This document shows positions 26,313 to 35,509 of a stretch of 50,678 nt of DNA, one piece after another (the stretch's first letter is position 1; each line of letters starts with the position of its first letter). The stretch comes from Ignavibacteriales bacterium UBA1304. GTDB taxonomy: Bacteria; Bacteroidota; Ignavibacteria; Ignavibacteriales; Ignavibacteriaceae. The notes beneath the pieces were generated by a model that did not search any database, was not told the origin of the DNA, and saw nothing but the letters and a program-made list of their open reading frames with translations. The stretch lies in the NCBI GenBank assembly GCA_002307295.1, contig DBTY01000015.1:1-50678 (forward strand), in the 5' to 3' direction. Position numbers and translations under genes: made by a program.

Positions 26313-27029
26313 TTACCCCCTCATATAGCATTCTTTTCGTTTAAGATCAGCCTGATGCCTTTTTTTAAGATTTTTCTTTTGGTTCAGCTGATCTATCTTT
26401 CGCGATACGTCGTTGAAATCTCTGAATGGCGAAAACGAGATTCGCTCTTTTTCGCAGTATTTCAATAAAAAGTCCTTAGCAAAAATAAAATCACAATATT
26501 GAGCCGGGCATCTGTCTGAAGTTCCGTCTCCAATATAGACGGTATATTCATCATCGCCGCTGTTATTAATGATGTGATTTCGTTTGCAGTTTGCGCAATC
26601 CTTGCACTCTTCGTCCATAAACGGATAAGTCAACTTAACTTTATCGTCTACAATTTCCCATTTATTAGAAATAACTTCAACCGGCTCTATCCCTTCTTTT
26701 TCAAGGATTCTGTTTATATACAAATTAAATCCGTCGCTCAGAATAAATAGTTGAAAATTATTCAGTTTGCAGTATTTAATAAAATCGGCAAAACTTTCGT
26801 CTATGTTAATTGTGTCAATGAACTTTCTTAATAAATCGAAATCCCATTTTTCAACAGCCTCAAAAAGCGAAACCCAGCATTGCAGCGCCGTTATTTTATT
26901 TTCGTGTAAATCTTTCTGTATTTTTTCGACCTTTTCGTGGTCTCCAAATTCTTCAAAAATAGCCGCTCCAACGTCTTTACAGCTTATAGTGCCGTCAAAA
27001 TCTACGAAAATTTTAAATACTTTATCCAT
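26313..27029 (-). CDS. HAD-IB phosphatase, MtnX/SerB-like
   Basis: The 238-residue protein begins with the HAD motif I FVDFDGTIS (D10 and D12), has motif II in FILSDGFN, and motif IV in YIGDGTSDRCPAQYCDFIFA. The Cys cluster CKDCANCKRNHI between them is typical of MtnX-like proteins. Those dephosphorylate 2-hydroxy-3-keto-5-methylthiopentenyl 1-phosphate in methionine salvage; phosphoserine phosphatase is the near relative. No other salvage genes are nearby, so the substrate is uncertain. It follows the T9SS protein gene by three bases. Confidence 0.8.
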   Translation of the reverse strand: MDKVFKIFVDFDGTISCKDVGAAIFEEFGDHEKVEKIQKDLHENKITALQCWVSLFEAVEKWDFDLLRKFIDTINIDESFADFIKYCKLNNFQLFILSDGFNLYINRILEKEGIEPVEVISNKWEIVDDKVKLTYPFMDEECKDCANCKRNHIINNSGDDEYTVYIGDGTSDRCPAQYCDFIFAKDFLLKYCEKERISFSPFRDFNDVSRKIDQLNQKKNLKKRHQADLKRKECYMRG

Positions 27030-27032
27030 TAG

Positions 27033-29033
27033 CTATTTTACAAGAACCATTTTCTTTACGTCTACGTAAGTTCCGGCTTTTAATCTGTAGAAGTAAATTC
27101 CAGCCGGAAGATCGTCTGCTGTAAAAGTAATTTTAGTTTCGCCGGCGTCATAATACTGGTTCTGAATTTCTTTAACTGTTTCAAGTTTACTGTTATAAAA
27201 TTCTATGGATATCTTAGCAGCAGTTGGCAAATAAAAACTAATTACCGTAGAACCGGAAAATGGATTAGGGAAATTTTGCCCTAAAATAATGCCGGAATTT
27301 TCGACAAAATTATTTACCTGCGAAACTTCAGATACAAAAGACTCTCCGTCTTTATCGGTCATAACCACCCTGTAACTTAGCACTCCCGGAGTCAAAGACT
27401 TTTCTGTAATTTCAAAATAATTCTTAATGCTTTCTTCTTTTTTTATAGTGGCAATAGTTACCCATTTCTGGTCGTCAGGGTCTGAGTCGTTAAGTTTCTG
27501 AACGGCAAACTCGCTTGTTTCAACTTCGCTTGGATTATACCAGGAAACATGAATAGAATCTTTTACCAGACTGGTTTTTACTCCTAATGGTCTTGGAGTA
27601 ACTGAAGAGACAGAGAATATTTTCTGACCATAGATTTCGCTGTTCTGTGTTCTCTTATCCTTAAAAATGATTACCGTATTATTATCTGCGTCTGCAAGAA
27701 GAGACAGATAGCTCTTTTCAGAATTTTTAAATTTAGCAAGAGGAGCTCCAAGAGAATCCCAAAGCGGGATGCCCCATTTATTAAACCGTTGACCATAGAT
27801 ATCGGCTTTAAGAGAATCGACGCGTTTGTCAATCCAGGCTACAAATACGCCTGATTTTGAATCGTTAATAATTTTCTGACCAAACTGATCGCCTGGCGAT
27901 TTAATTACAGGCACGCCGCTTTCCTGCCAAACAGGAGAGCCGTCAGTTCTGTACTTTTGTATATAAACGTCTTTATTATGAGCGCTCTCGTTCGTCCAGC
28001 TTAAAAATAAAGAAGAGTCGCTAACTGCTATATTAGGGTTTAACTGGTTCTGTTTTGATTGAACGGCAAGCCTGCCGCCGTATCCCCATAAACCTTTGCC
28101 TGTAAAACTAATTAGCTGATGCAGGATATCTTTAGTTCTGCCTTGCGCCTGCCAGGCTATGTAAACTGATTGATCGTCCGTAACTGCGGCTGTAAAGGAA
28201 AGAACGTTATTTAACGAACTTGAAATTAATATTGGGCTTCTGCCCCAGACTGATTTGCCCTGGGAATCGATGTGTTTGCCTACCAGCTGCGATTTGCTAT
28301 TATTGTTTTCCAACCAGAACAAAAACGCGCCCCCTTCTTCATCGGCTAATATGCTGATTGCGTTATCGCGAGAGCCTGATTTATGGACTAAAATGCCTTC
28401 TGATTTGAATAATATGTAACCGTTTGGAGATATCTTCTGAATAAAAATTTTATATGCGCCGGAAGGATCATTACTTGTTTTTTCTATAAACGCTACAAAT
28501 ATATTACCAGATGAATCGGAGCTAATTGCGTAATCTACAATATTTTGTTTTCCTGTAATCTGCAAACCGTTATCGCTCCATCCAAGAACGCCATTATTAA
28601 ATACTCTTTGAGCAATCAGACTTCCCTGGGCTTCGAACGAGTAATCTTTCCAAATTACAACTGCAGAGTTTCCGCTATGCTTAGCGACCAATGGCTGGAT
28701 TTTTTTTCCGGTAAGATAACTAACTTTTTTACCGTCGTTCCTAAAACCAGGTTTGCCAAATTTATCAATAAACTGGAAGGAAATATTTGGTTTTGAACCG
28801 TTTTGGGTATCCTCCCAAAAAACGAAAAAGCCTCCTTCTTTATTGCTTACCGCCGAAATATTAATTGGGTTATGAGTATCGACGACCATACATGTATTTT
28901 GGGATGGATCGTTAACCCATTGCGCTTTTAGCGAGCCGGCAGATAATGCAAAAGCCAAAACAGCTAAAGATATAATTCTCCCCGCCGCCTTTTTTTTTGG
29001 GCCGGGAAATATATCAGCTTTATTTTTATTCAT
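27033..29033 (-). CDS. Secreted repeat protein with T9SS type A sorting domain
   Basis: A signal peptide (AGRIISLAVLAFALSAGSLK, then AQ) opens this protein of about 666 residues. Some eight repeats of about 50 residues follow. Each has a core like GVFVAWIDKR, then DIYGQRF, then G.PLW...G.P, as in GGFFVFWED, NSAVVIWKD, GAFLFWLEN, SVYIAWQA and SLFLSWTNE. This spacing suggests a beta-propeller. A fibronectin-like region and the C-terminal sorting domain NFPNPFSGSTVISFYLP...GIYFYRLKAG complete it, so export across the outer membrane by the type IX system is expected. The frame also has an ATG at 29063 overlapping smc; the ATG at 29033 gives a proper signal peptide. Its ligand or substrate is unknown. 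Confidence 0.85.
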   Translation of the reverse strand: MNKNKADIFPGPKKKAAGRIISLAVLAFALSAGSLKAQWVNDPSQNTCMVVDTHNPINISAVSNKEGGFFVFWEDTQNGSKPNISFQFIDKFGKPGFRNDGKKVSYLTGKKIQPLVAKHSGNSAVVIWKDYSFEAQGSLIAQRVFNNGVLGWSDNGLQITGKQNIVDYAISSDSSGNIFVAFIEKTSNDPSGAYKIFIQKISPNGYILFKSEGILVHKSGSRDNAISILADEEGGAFLFWLENNNSKSQLVGKHIDSQGKSVWGRSPILISSSLNNVLSFTAAVTDDQSVYIAWQAQGRTKDILHQLISFTGKGLWGYGGRLAVQSKQNQLNPNIAVSDSSLFLSWTNESAHNKDVYIQKYRTDGSPVWQESGVPVIKSPGDQFGQKIINDSKSGVFVAWIDKRVDSLKADIYGQRFNKWGIPLWDSLGAPLAKFKNSEKSYLSLLADADNNTVIIFKDKRTQNSEIYGQKIFSVSSVTPRPLGVKTSLVKDSIHVSWYNPSEVETSEFAVQKLNDSDPDDQKWVTIATIKKEESIKNYFEITEKSLTPGVLSYRVVMTDKDGESFVSEVSQVNNFVENSGIILGQNFPNPFSGSTVISFYLPTAAKISIEFYNSKLETVKEIQNQYYDAGETKITFTADDLPAGIYFYRLKAGTYVDVKKMVLVK

Positions 29034-29040
29034 AATACTT

Positions 29041-32000
29041 CTATTCAACTTGAAAATCGTCATTAAATCTTACGCTTACTAATTTGGAAATTCCTTCTTC
29101 CTGCATAGTAACGCCATATAAAGTTTCGGCGGCTTCCATCGTTCTTTTGTTGTGAGTTATTACGATGAATTGAGTCTCTACGCTAAACTCTTTTATAATT
29201 TTAGTAAAACGATCAACGTTCGCATCATCAAGCGGAGCGTCAATTTCATCAAGTATACAGAAAGGACTTGGTTTTACTAAATAAATAGAGAATAGTAGAG
29301 CTATAGCCGTAAGGGTCTTTTCGCCTCCGGAAAGCAGTTCAATTGACGTTGGGCGTTTGCCTTTAGGCTTTGCGATTATTTCAATTTTCGCTTCCAGAGG
29401 GTCTACGTTTTCTTCTAATTTCAAATCCGCTTCATCGCCAGGATTAAACAATCCTCTGAATATACGGATAAAATGACCACGTATAATTTCAAATGTATCT
29501 GAAAATAGCTGCTGCGCAGTCGTGTTAATTTCATCAATAGTATTTATTACGTCTTTTTCGGATTCAACAAGGTCTTTTCTTTGTTTCTGCAAAAACTCCA
29601 ATCTTCCTTTTTCTTCTTCGTATTCAGAATAAGATAAAAGGTTAATAGGACCTAAAGTGCGTATCTGCTGCTTAAGCGAGTGCACTTCTTCAGACCGTTG
29701 TTTAAAATCGAAAGTATCGTTGTCTTCAAATTCTTTTTTCTCAATCTCTAACGAATACGATTCCTGAATATTAGCCTTAAGATTTTCAATCTTCAGGTCA
29801 AGTTCATTCAATTTAATTTCAGCCGAGTGAATTATATTAGCCGCTTCTTCCCGCTTTGCCCTAAATTGATTTTGCGCTTTTTCTAAGTCTACAATTTGAG
29901 CGCGTATAGTGCGGTAAAGAGCGTCAATTTCAGTTTCGTCTTTAGTCAGTTTTGTTTTTTCAAATTCAAGTTCGTCTAAGTCCAATTGAATATCTTCAAT
30001 ACTGGACGACAGCGAAGCGCTTTCTTCGGTAGAAGTTTTAATATCTATATCACGCTTATCAATTGATTTATTTATATTAACAATTGCATTTTCGCTTCGT
30101 TCTAATTCGTTTTCAAGATTTTTCTTTTCGCCAAGCAATCTTTCATATTCAAGGTTTACTTTATTTAGCGCGGCCTGGATATGGTTAAATTCATTTTCCG
30201 ATTCTTTAACGTTGTGTTCAAGCTCTTCTCTTTCAGCGTCTGCTTTTTGTTTTTCCTCAAGTTCTTTTTCTAAATTCTCAACAAGCTTAATTCTATCGTT
30301 ATCATACCGGTTTGACTGGCTTGCAAGTTCCTGAAGTTCAACATGAGCTTTTTCAATTTCGTCTGAAGCTTTCTTCTTTTCAAACTCAAACTGAGCAATT
30401 TGTTTTTCTACATTGGCTAAATCGTTAACTAAAAAACGGCCTTTATCCGAAAGAACTTTAAGATCAATTGCGTTAAGTTTTTCTTCTGTTTGTTTAATTT
30501 CTTCTTTAATAACTTCAAGAGCCGCTTCTCTTTTAGGAAACTCAGCCATAAGGTTATCTAAAATCTGTTTCCTTCCAAAAAGGGAATCGTCTAACTTAGG
30601 CGCCGAACCGCCTTCTACAATTCCAACGGAATTGATAAAATCGCCGTTTGTAGTAGCGAAACTAAAGTCAGGGTATTTCTGAAACAAATGCACTGCCGTT
30701 TCCAAAGAATCGACCACTGCAATTTTGTAAAGCATTTTCTGGAAAAACGGTCTCCATTTTTCTTCAGTCTCAACAAAACTTTCAGCCCAGCCTATAAAGC
30801 CCTGTTCTTTTTTTATCTTTTTAATATTCTGGTTATTAAGAAAACGAGTAAGCTTTTGGCTTAAAGTTTTTTTCGATTCGTCTCTTAATCCCGGAAGGTA
30901 AAACGAAGCCTTTCCAATATCGTTGTTTTTAAGATATTCAATTCCGCTTCTTAAATCGTCAATAGATTCAATAAGAATATTATTCAGGTTATTCTTAAGA
31001 GCGGCCTCAACTGCAAATCTGTATTCTTCGGAAGAACTGCCGATATGAGCTAAAAGAGTTTTATGCCCGCTAATCCAGGCATTGTTTTCGAGCAGAGCTT
31101 TTGCTCCTTTCGAAACGCCTTCAAGATTATCTATAAGACTCTTAATAAAACTGATTTTGTCTTTCAATCCGTTAATTATACTGCGTTCTTCAAGTTCTTT
31201 TCCTCTTGAAGCGTTAAGAGATTGTTCAAGAGAATCTTTTTCTTTCTGTTTCTGCGTGTATAATTCTTCAGCTTCGGCTAATTTTTCTTCAGTTTCTGTT
31301 TTCTCCTGAGCTAATTCTTCAAGATAGCCGACGGTTTTAGCAACGTTGCCTGTTAAAGACTGAATTTTTTCGTTTATCTTTTCAATGCTTGCGTTGGCAG
31401 TATTCAAAGATTTTTCAATATTCTTAAGATCGTTTTCTTTATTGTTAATCTCTTTGAATTTATCAATCATCTGGTCGGATTTTGTTTTCAGGTTTTCTCT
31501 TTTTCCTGAAAGAACGTCCCTAAATTTTGTAACGTCCTCCGCTCTCAGTGTTTTTTCTTCTTCTTTTGCCGTTATTGATTCGGCTGTTTTAGTAATCTTG
31601 TCTTTGTTATCAACAACTAAATCTTCATTTTCCTCAAGCTGATATTTCAGTTCTTCAAGCTCCTGAGTAAAACGCTCTATGTTTCGTTCAAGAGATTTTT
31701 TTCTTTCTTCAGAGACTGAAATATTTTGCTGTATGCCGTGTATTTTTTCCGTTTGAACATAGATTTCAGTTCTTTTGCTTTTCAGTTTTGATTCAGCTTC
31801 GGAAGCCTGAGCTTTTAAGGTTTGAAGCTCGTCTTCATATTTTGTTATTTCAGATTCAATCCCAATTTTTTCTTTGAGCTTTTCTTCTCTGATATCCTTA
31901 TTGCTAATCTTCTGGAAATTGAAAAGAGCTAATTCTCTTTCGGCAAGTTCAAGTTCAAGCTCGCGCAGAGTAGTAGAAATTTTATTGTACTTATCCGCTT

Positions 32001-32631
32001 TTTTTGCCTGACGCTCAAGCGAATTAACTTTTTTCTCTACTTCTGAAACTATATCGTTAACGCGCGTAAGATCGGCTTTTACTTCGTCTAATTTTCTTAT
32101 AGCTAATCTGCGGCGCATTTTATATTTATTTACGCCGGCGGCTTCCTCAAACATCAATCGTCTTTCTTCGGCTTTGCTGCTAAGGATAGTTTCAATCATT
32201 TTAAGTTCAATAACAGAATAAGCGTTAGCGCCTATGCCTGTATCCATAAAAAGATTTGTTATATCCTTCAACCGGCAGAGATTTTTATTCAAAAGATACT
32301 CGCTTTCGCCAGAACGGAAAATACGTCTGGTAATTGTAACCTGCGAATACTCTGTAGGAAGAATTCCCTTATTGTTTTCGATAGTTAGCGAAACCTCCGA
32401 CATGCCCATAGGCTTACGGTTAGTAGTTCCGTTAAATATCACGTTTTCCATTTTGTCGCTTCTTAAAGCGCCGCTTCGCTGTTCTCCAAGGCACCAGCGG
32501 ATGGCGTCGACGATGTTTGTTTTCCCGCAACCGTTCGGTCCAACTATAGAAGTGACTCCGGGATTGAAACTCACTTCAGTTTTAAGAGCAAACGATTTAA
32601 ATCCTAATATTTCTAATTTTGATAGATACAA
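29041..32631 (-). CDS. smc: Chromosome segregation protein SMC
   Basis: SMC is the ATPase core of bacterial condensin. The 1196-residue protein has Walker A GPNGCGKT (31-38) in the N-terminal head, long coiled coils, a hinge (roughly residues 510-680, around AWISGHKTLLAHIGSSSEEY), the signature LLSGGEKTLTAIALLFSIYL, and Walker B FCILDEIDAPLDDANVDRF in the C-terminal head. The length is normal. It lies 17 bases after the GH2-like gene and seven bases before the T9SS protein gene. ScpA and ScpB are not in the window. Confidence 0.97.
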   Translation of the reverse strand: MYLSKLEILGFKSFALKTEVSFNPGVTSIVGPNGCGKTNIVDAIRWCLGEQRSGALRSDKMENVIFNGTTNRKPMGMSEVSLTIENNKGILPTEYSQVTITRRIFRSGESEYLLNKNLCRLKDITNLFMDTGIGANAYSVIELKMIETILSSKAEERRLMFEEAAGVNKYKMRRRLAIRKLDEVKADLTRVNDIVSEVEKKVNSLERQAKKADKYNKISTTLRELELELAERELALFNFQKISNKDIREEKLKEKIGIESEITKYEDELQTLKAQASEAESKLKSKRTEIYVQTEKIHGIQQNISVSEERKKSLERNIERFTQELEELKYQLEENEDLVVDNKDKITKTAESITAKEEEKTLRAEDVTKFRDVLSGKRENLKTKSDQMIDKFKEINNKENDLKNIEKSLNTANASIEKINEKIQSLTGNVAKTVGYLEELAQEKTETEEKLAEAEELYTQKQKEKDSLEQSLNASRGKELEERSIINGLKDKISFIKSLIDNLEGVSKGAKALLENNAWISGHKTLLAHIGSSSEEYRFAVEAALKNNLNNILIESIDDLRSGIEYLKNNDIGKASFYLPGLRDESKKTLSQKLTRFLNNQNIKKIKKEQGFIGWAESFVETEEKWRPFFQKMLYKIAVVDSLETAVHLFQKYPDFSFATTNGDFINSVGIVEGGSAPKLDDSLFGRKQILDNLMAEFPKREAALEVIKEEIKQTEEKLNAIDLKVLSDKGRFLVNDLANVEKQIAQFEFEKKKASDEIEKAHVELQELASQSNRYDNDRIKLVENLEKELEEKQKADAEREELEHNVKESENEFNHIQAALNKVNLEYERLLGEKKNLENELERSENAIVNINKSIDKRDIDIKTSTEESASLSSSIEDIQLDLDELEFEKTKLTKDETEIDALYRTIRAQIVDLEKAQNQFRAKREEAANIIHSAEIKLNELDLKIENLKANIQESYSLEIEKKEFEDNDTFDFKQRSEEVHSLKQQIRTLGPINLLSYSEYEEEKGRLEFLQKQRKDLVESEKDVINTIDEINTTAQQLFSDTFEIIRGHFIRIFRGLFNPGDEADLKLEENVDPLEAKIEIIAKPKGKRPTSIELLSGGEKTLTAIALLFSIYLVKPSPFCILDEIDAPLDDANVDRFTKIIKEFSVETQFIVITHNKRTMEAAETLYGVTMQEEGISKLVSVRFNDDFQVE

Positions 32632-32648
32632 ATTTTCTCTCTAAATAC

Positions 32649-35261
32649 TTAACCTTGTTTGAGATAATATAGCAGGTAATCTATTGTAGAATTGCTGAGT
32701 TGGAAATAGAATAAAATGCTGCCCAATATTAATAGTGAAAATATAATTCCGTAGAAATATACCTTTGAGGCCGATACGTCAAATATAACATATACCCCTT
32801 TTATAAAACGGTAAGCTATCCAAACAGTGAATACGCCTAATCCGCTGAATATATAAACATTTGCTATATTTGCGTTTAATATCCTGAAAAGAACCAACCC
32901 TACAGGAATTAAAAGGACTAAAGGTAAAAACGACCATATTACGGAATAATATGACGTCCATAAAAAGACTCTTATTCTTACAAAGAATGATACGCCTTTT
33001 ACTATAAGCACAAGCGCTATCATTACTGCAAATGAAATTATTGTAAGATATACAAGAGACGCAACCGGGTGCCATGCAAGATAGCTGAAGATTTTCATTA
33101 ATCGGTTGCTGCCGAACGATAGCAATAATTTTTCAAGCTCCATGCTCCCCTTAAAATAGAATAATAAATTTGAAAGGAGCAACGAAGAAATAGCGGCGCA
33201 TAAAACTGCAAGAACAGAGGTATAAAAACTCGACATTATCCTCTGATCGCGAACGTCTGAATAAAAGTTGTACGGTCTTAATAAAGCGCGCAATGCGTCT
33301 TCTCTAAATTTACGCCCGGAATTAAAAATTATTCCAAGAGCTAAGGCTATGCCAAGACCGAATAAAATAAACGCCATTGGAGCTTCGTCTTTTTTGCTGC
33401 CAATAGGTATTGTAACTTTTTCCGTATTGTGAAGTTTTGAGTAAATTACTTTATAGGCAAGACGGTCCGTCTGATGATCTTCGCCTACGACGCCAATTCT
33501 GTATACTTCGTCTTCGTCATATCCAGCTATTACAGAAGCAAAAGTCCCTCTGTAATCGAACATTGTATTGATAAAAAAACCGGCAAGAGGATTATTTTCA
33601 GCGTAATCAATAAGGTCATAAAAATACTTCGCCTGAGCTTCGTAGCTGTTATCATTAGTATATCCGTTGCTGCTGCCAAGATTTGCAACGTAAGTAGCTT
33701 CGCTTACAAACACTCTTCCCTTGCCAAGCTTAGCCTGAATATCGTCAAAAGGATCGTCGTCCGCTACGGATTTATTGAAATACTCTACTCCATAAAGATC
33801 AAGTCCGTCTATCTCGTCAATTTTTTCATTAGCAAAAGACGCGTACGTTAGTTTGTTCAAATCGGCTTTTACCATCCGGTTCATTTCCGAAATAAAATTT
33901 ATATCAGCCTGCGAGTTTCCTTTGTACGAACTGCCAAGCCCTATTGCCGCTATAGCCGAATAGTTGTGATACGACTTCATAAACTGATTTACAAATATCC
34001 TGCTGCGGGCTACAAAATTTTCCGAAGAAATAATTTTGTCTGGAACGGAATTTAACGGAAGCTCTACTAAGGCAAGAAGTCCTAATTTTTCGCACAAGTC
34101 TAAATAGTAAGGATGGGGCAGAGATTTTGGGAATCTTACCGCATTAAAACCTAAATCCTTTATCATCTTTAAATCCGCTTCCATTTTATCATACGACATC
34201 ATGGTGCCGTACTGATAATTTGAAGGGAAATAAGTTACCCCCTTAAATGCAAACGGCGCTCCATTAAATAAAATAGAATCCTTCCGGACTTCGAGCGAAT
34301 AAAACGAAATTGAGCTGTTTGCAACGTCAAGAAGAGCATCCCCCTTGTACAATTCTATTCTAAGAATATAAGTATTGGGATTTGCATTGGACCAAAGCGA
34401 CGGAGATATTACGTCTACGCTTTGTGAGACTTGTCTTTCTTTATTTTTATTTATCTTAAATGATACAAAGTCGGAAGCTATTGAGTTTTGCCCGTAAGGA
34501 GAAACGACTGAAACTCTCAATGAAAAATCTGACCCGAAAGCCGTAGTATCGTTTTTAAAATTGGGCGAATTGTTTTCAACTCTTGTAGAAATGGAAATCC
34601 GGGCTCTTCCTACATTTTCTGACAGCTGGTAAGAGAACTTATAATCTGATATTGCAGCGCTTGGCATAACCTGAATGTAAGCGTCTCTAAAAATACCGCC
34701 AAGTTCGCTTGGAAATAAAAATCTTTGTTTTACAGGAATTGTGTTTTCTGCGTCAATATTATAATTGAGCCTTATAGATAAAACGTTGCTTTTTTTATAG
34801 GATAAAATGTCTTTTGGCAGATCGATTGAAAACGGGAAATTACCCCCGGTGTGCTGATAAATAATTTTATTATTAAGCGAAATGTCTGCTGAATAATTTA
34901 TTCCCAAAAAGAATAATTTAAGTTTGTGGTTTTCTACCTGCTCCTGGGTTAAAGAGAAATATTTTTCATATGCATATTCTCCCTTGTTTTCAAATCCTGA
35001 TGGAACAGTGATATAATCCTGCTCGTTCCCGTTATACTTGCCGGCCATCCATGTGCCGTTTAACGGGATAAAATAACGGGTTTTTGAACTCCCGAAAAAT
35101 GGCGACCGTGAAAAATCTATAGTGTTTTCTGATAATCCCTTAAATACTACCTGCCCATATAACTGGGGGATTGTAAAAGAGAGTAAAATGATAAACAGTA
35201 AAAAAGCATACTTATAACTTCGCATTCCTAAAAAGCGTCCTATATTTCGGAAAATAAACAT
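32649..35261 (-). CDS. GH2-like extracytoplasmic domain fused to a multi-pass membrane domain
   Basis: The 870-residue protein has a signal peptide (hydrophobic stretch at 19-36, ending YGQ). A glycoside-hydrolase-2-like sugar-binding domain (about 60-200), an Ig-like domain (about 205-320) and a TIM-barrel-like domain (about 325-610) follow. The last includes FAFKGVTYFPSNYQYGTMMS and MIKDLGFNAVRFPKSLPHPY. Where GH2 enzymes have the acid/base pair N-E, it reads IGLGSSYKG, with Ser at 444 and 445, so the catalytic acid is missing. The nucleophile position retains Glu (E521 in VFVSEATY). From about 627 to 855 there are about six membrane segments, somewhat like Yip1-type domains. I infer a non-catalytic sugar-binding or sensing membrane protein. 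An alternative start at 35225 shortens the N-terminus by 12 residues. Confidence 0.75.
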   Translation of the reverse strand: MFIFRNIGRFLGMRSYKYAFLLFIILLSFTIPQLYGQVVFKGLSENTIDFSRSPFFGSSKTRYFIPLNGTWMAGKYNGNEQDYITVPSGFENKGEYAYEKYFSLTQEQVENHKLKLFFLGINYSADISLNNKIIYQHTGGNFPFSIDLPKDILSYKKSNVLSIRLNYNIDAENTIPVKQRFLFPSELGGIFRDAYIQVMPSAAISDYKFSYQLSENVGRARISISTRVENNSPNFKNDTTAFGSDFSLRVSVVSPYGQNSIASDFVSFKINKNKERQVSQSVDVISPSLWSNANPNTYILRIELYKGDALLDVANSSISFYSLEVRKDSILFNGAPFAFKGVTYFPSNYQYGTMMSYDKMEADLKMIKDLGFNAVRFPKSLPHPYYLDLCEKLGLLALVELPLNSVPDKIISSENFVARSRIFVNQFMKSYHNYSAIAAIGLGSSYKGNSQADINFISEMNRMVKADLNKLTYASFANEKIDEIDGLDLYGVEYFNKSVADDDPFDDIQAKLGKGRVFVSEATYVANLGSSNGYTNDNSYEAQAKYFYDLIDYAENNPLAGFFINTMFDYRGTFASVIAGYDEDEVYRIGVVGEDHQTDRLAYKVIYSKLHNTEKVTIPIGSKKDEAPMAFILFGLGIALALGIIFNSGRKFREDALRALLRPYNFYSDVRDQRIMSSFYTSVLAVLCAAISSLLLSNLLFYFKGSMELEKLLLSFGSNRLMKIFSYLAWHPVASLVYLTIISFAVMIALVLIVKGVSFFVRIRVFLWTSYYSVIWSFLPLVLLIPVGLVLFRILNANIANVYIFSGLGVFTVWIAYRFIKGVYVIFDVSASKVYFYGIIFSLLILGSILFYFQLSNSTIDYLLYYLKQG

Positions 35262-35509
35262 TTAATATACTAAAAACAGCCGGGCATTTCAATACAAAAC
35301 TTGCTGGCTTGAGGTATTTTTTATATTAAGCTGGGAGATTTAACTATGTATTTTACAATAACTTAAGTAATTGCCATTTTTAATAGAGCTCAAATTTGAA
35401 GGCTAATTACAACCGCCACGCCGCTTTTATTATCCGATATGAATAATAATGTAAAAACGGCGCTTACGCTTATCAAATAAATAAAAACAACTTAACCGAA
35501 ATAACTGCG

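Noticed and set aside
35262..35509. Imperfect inverted repeat CGCCGCTTTTATTAT / AATAATAATGTAAAAACGGCG after rmuC.
   Set aside because: The pairing is interrupted and no T run follows in the direction of transcription, so I do not call it a terminator.
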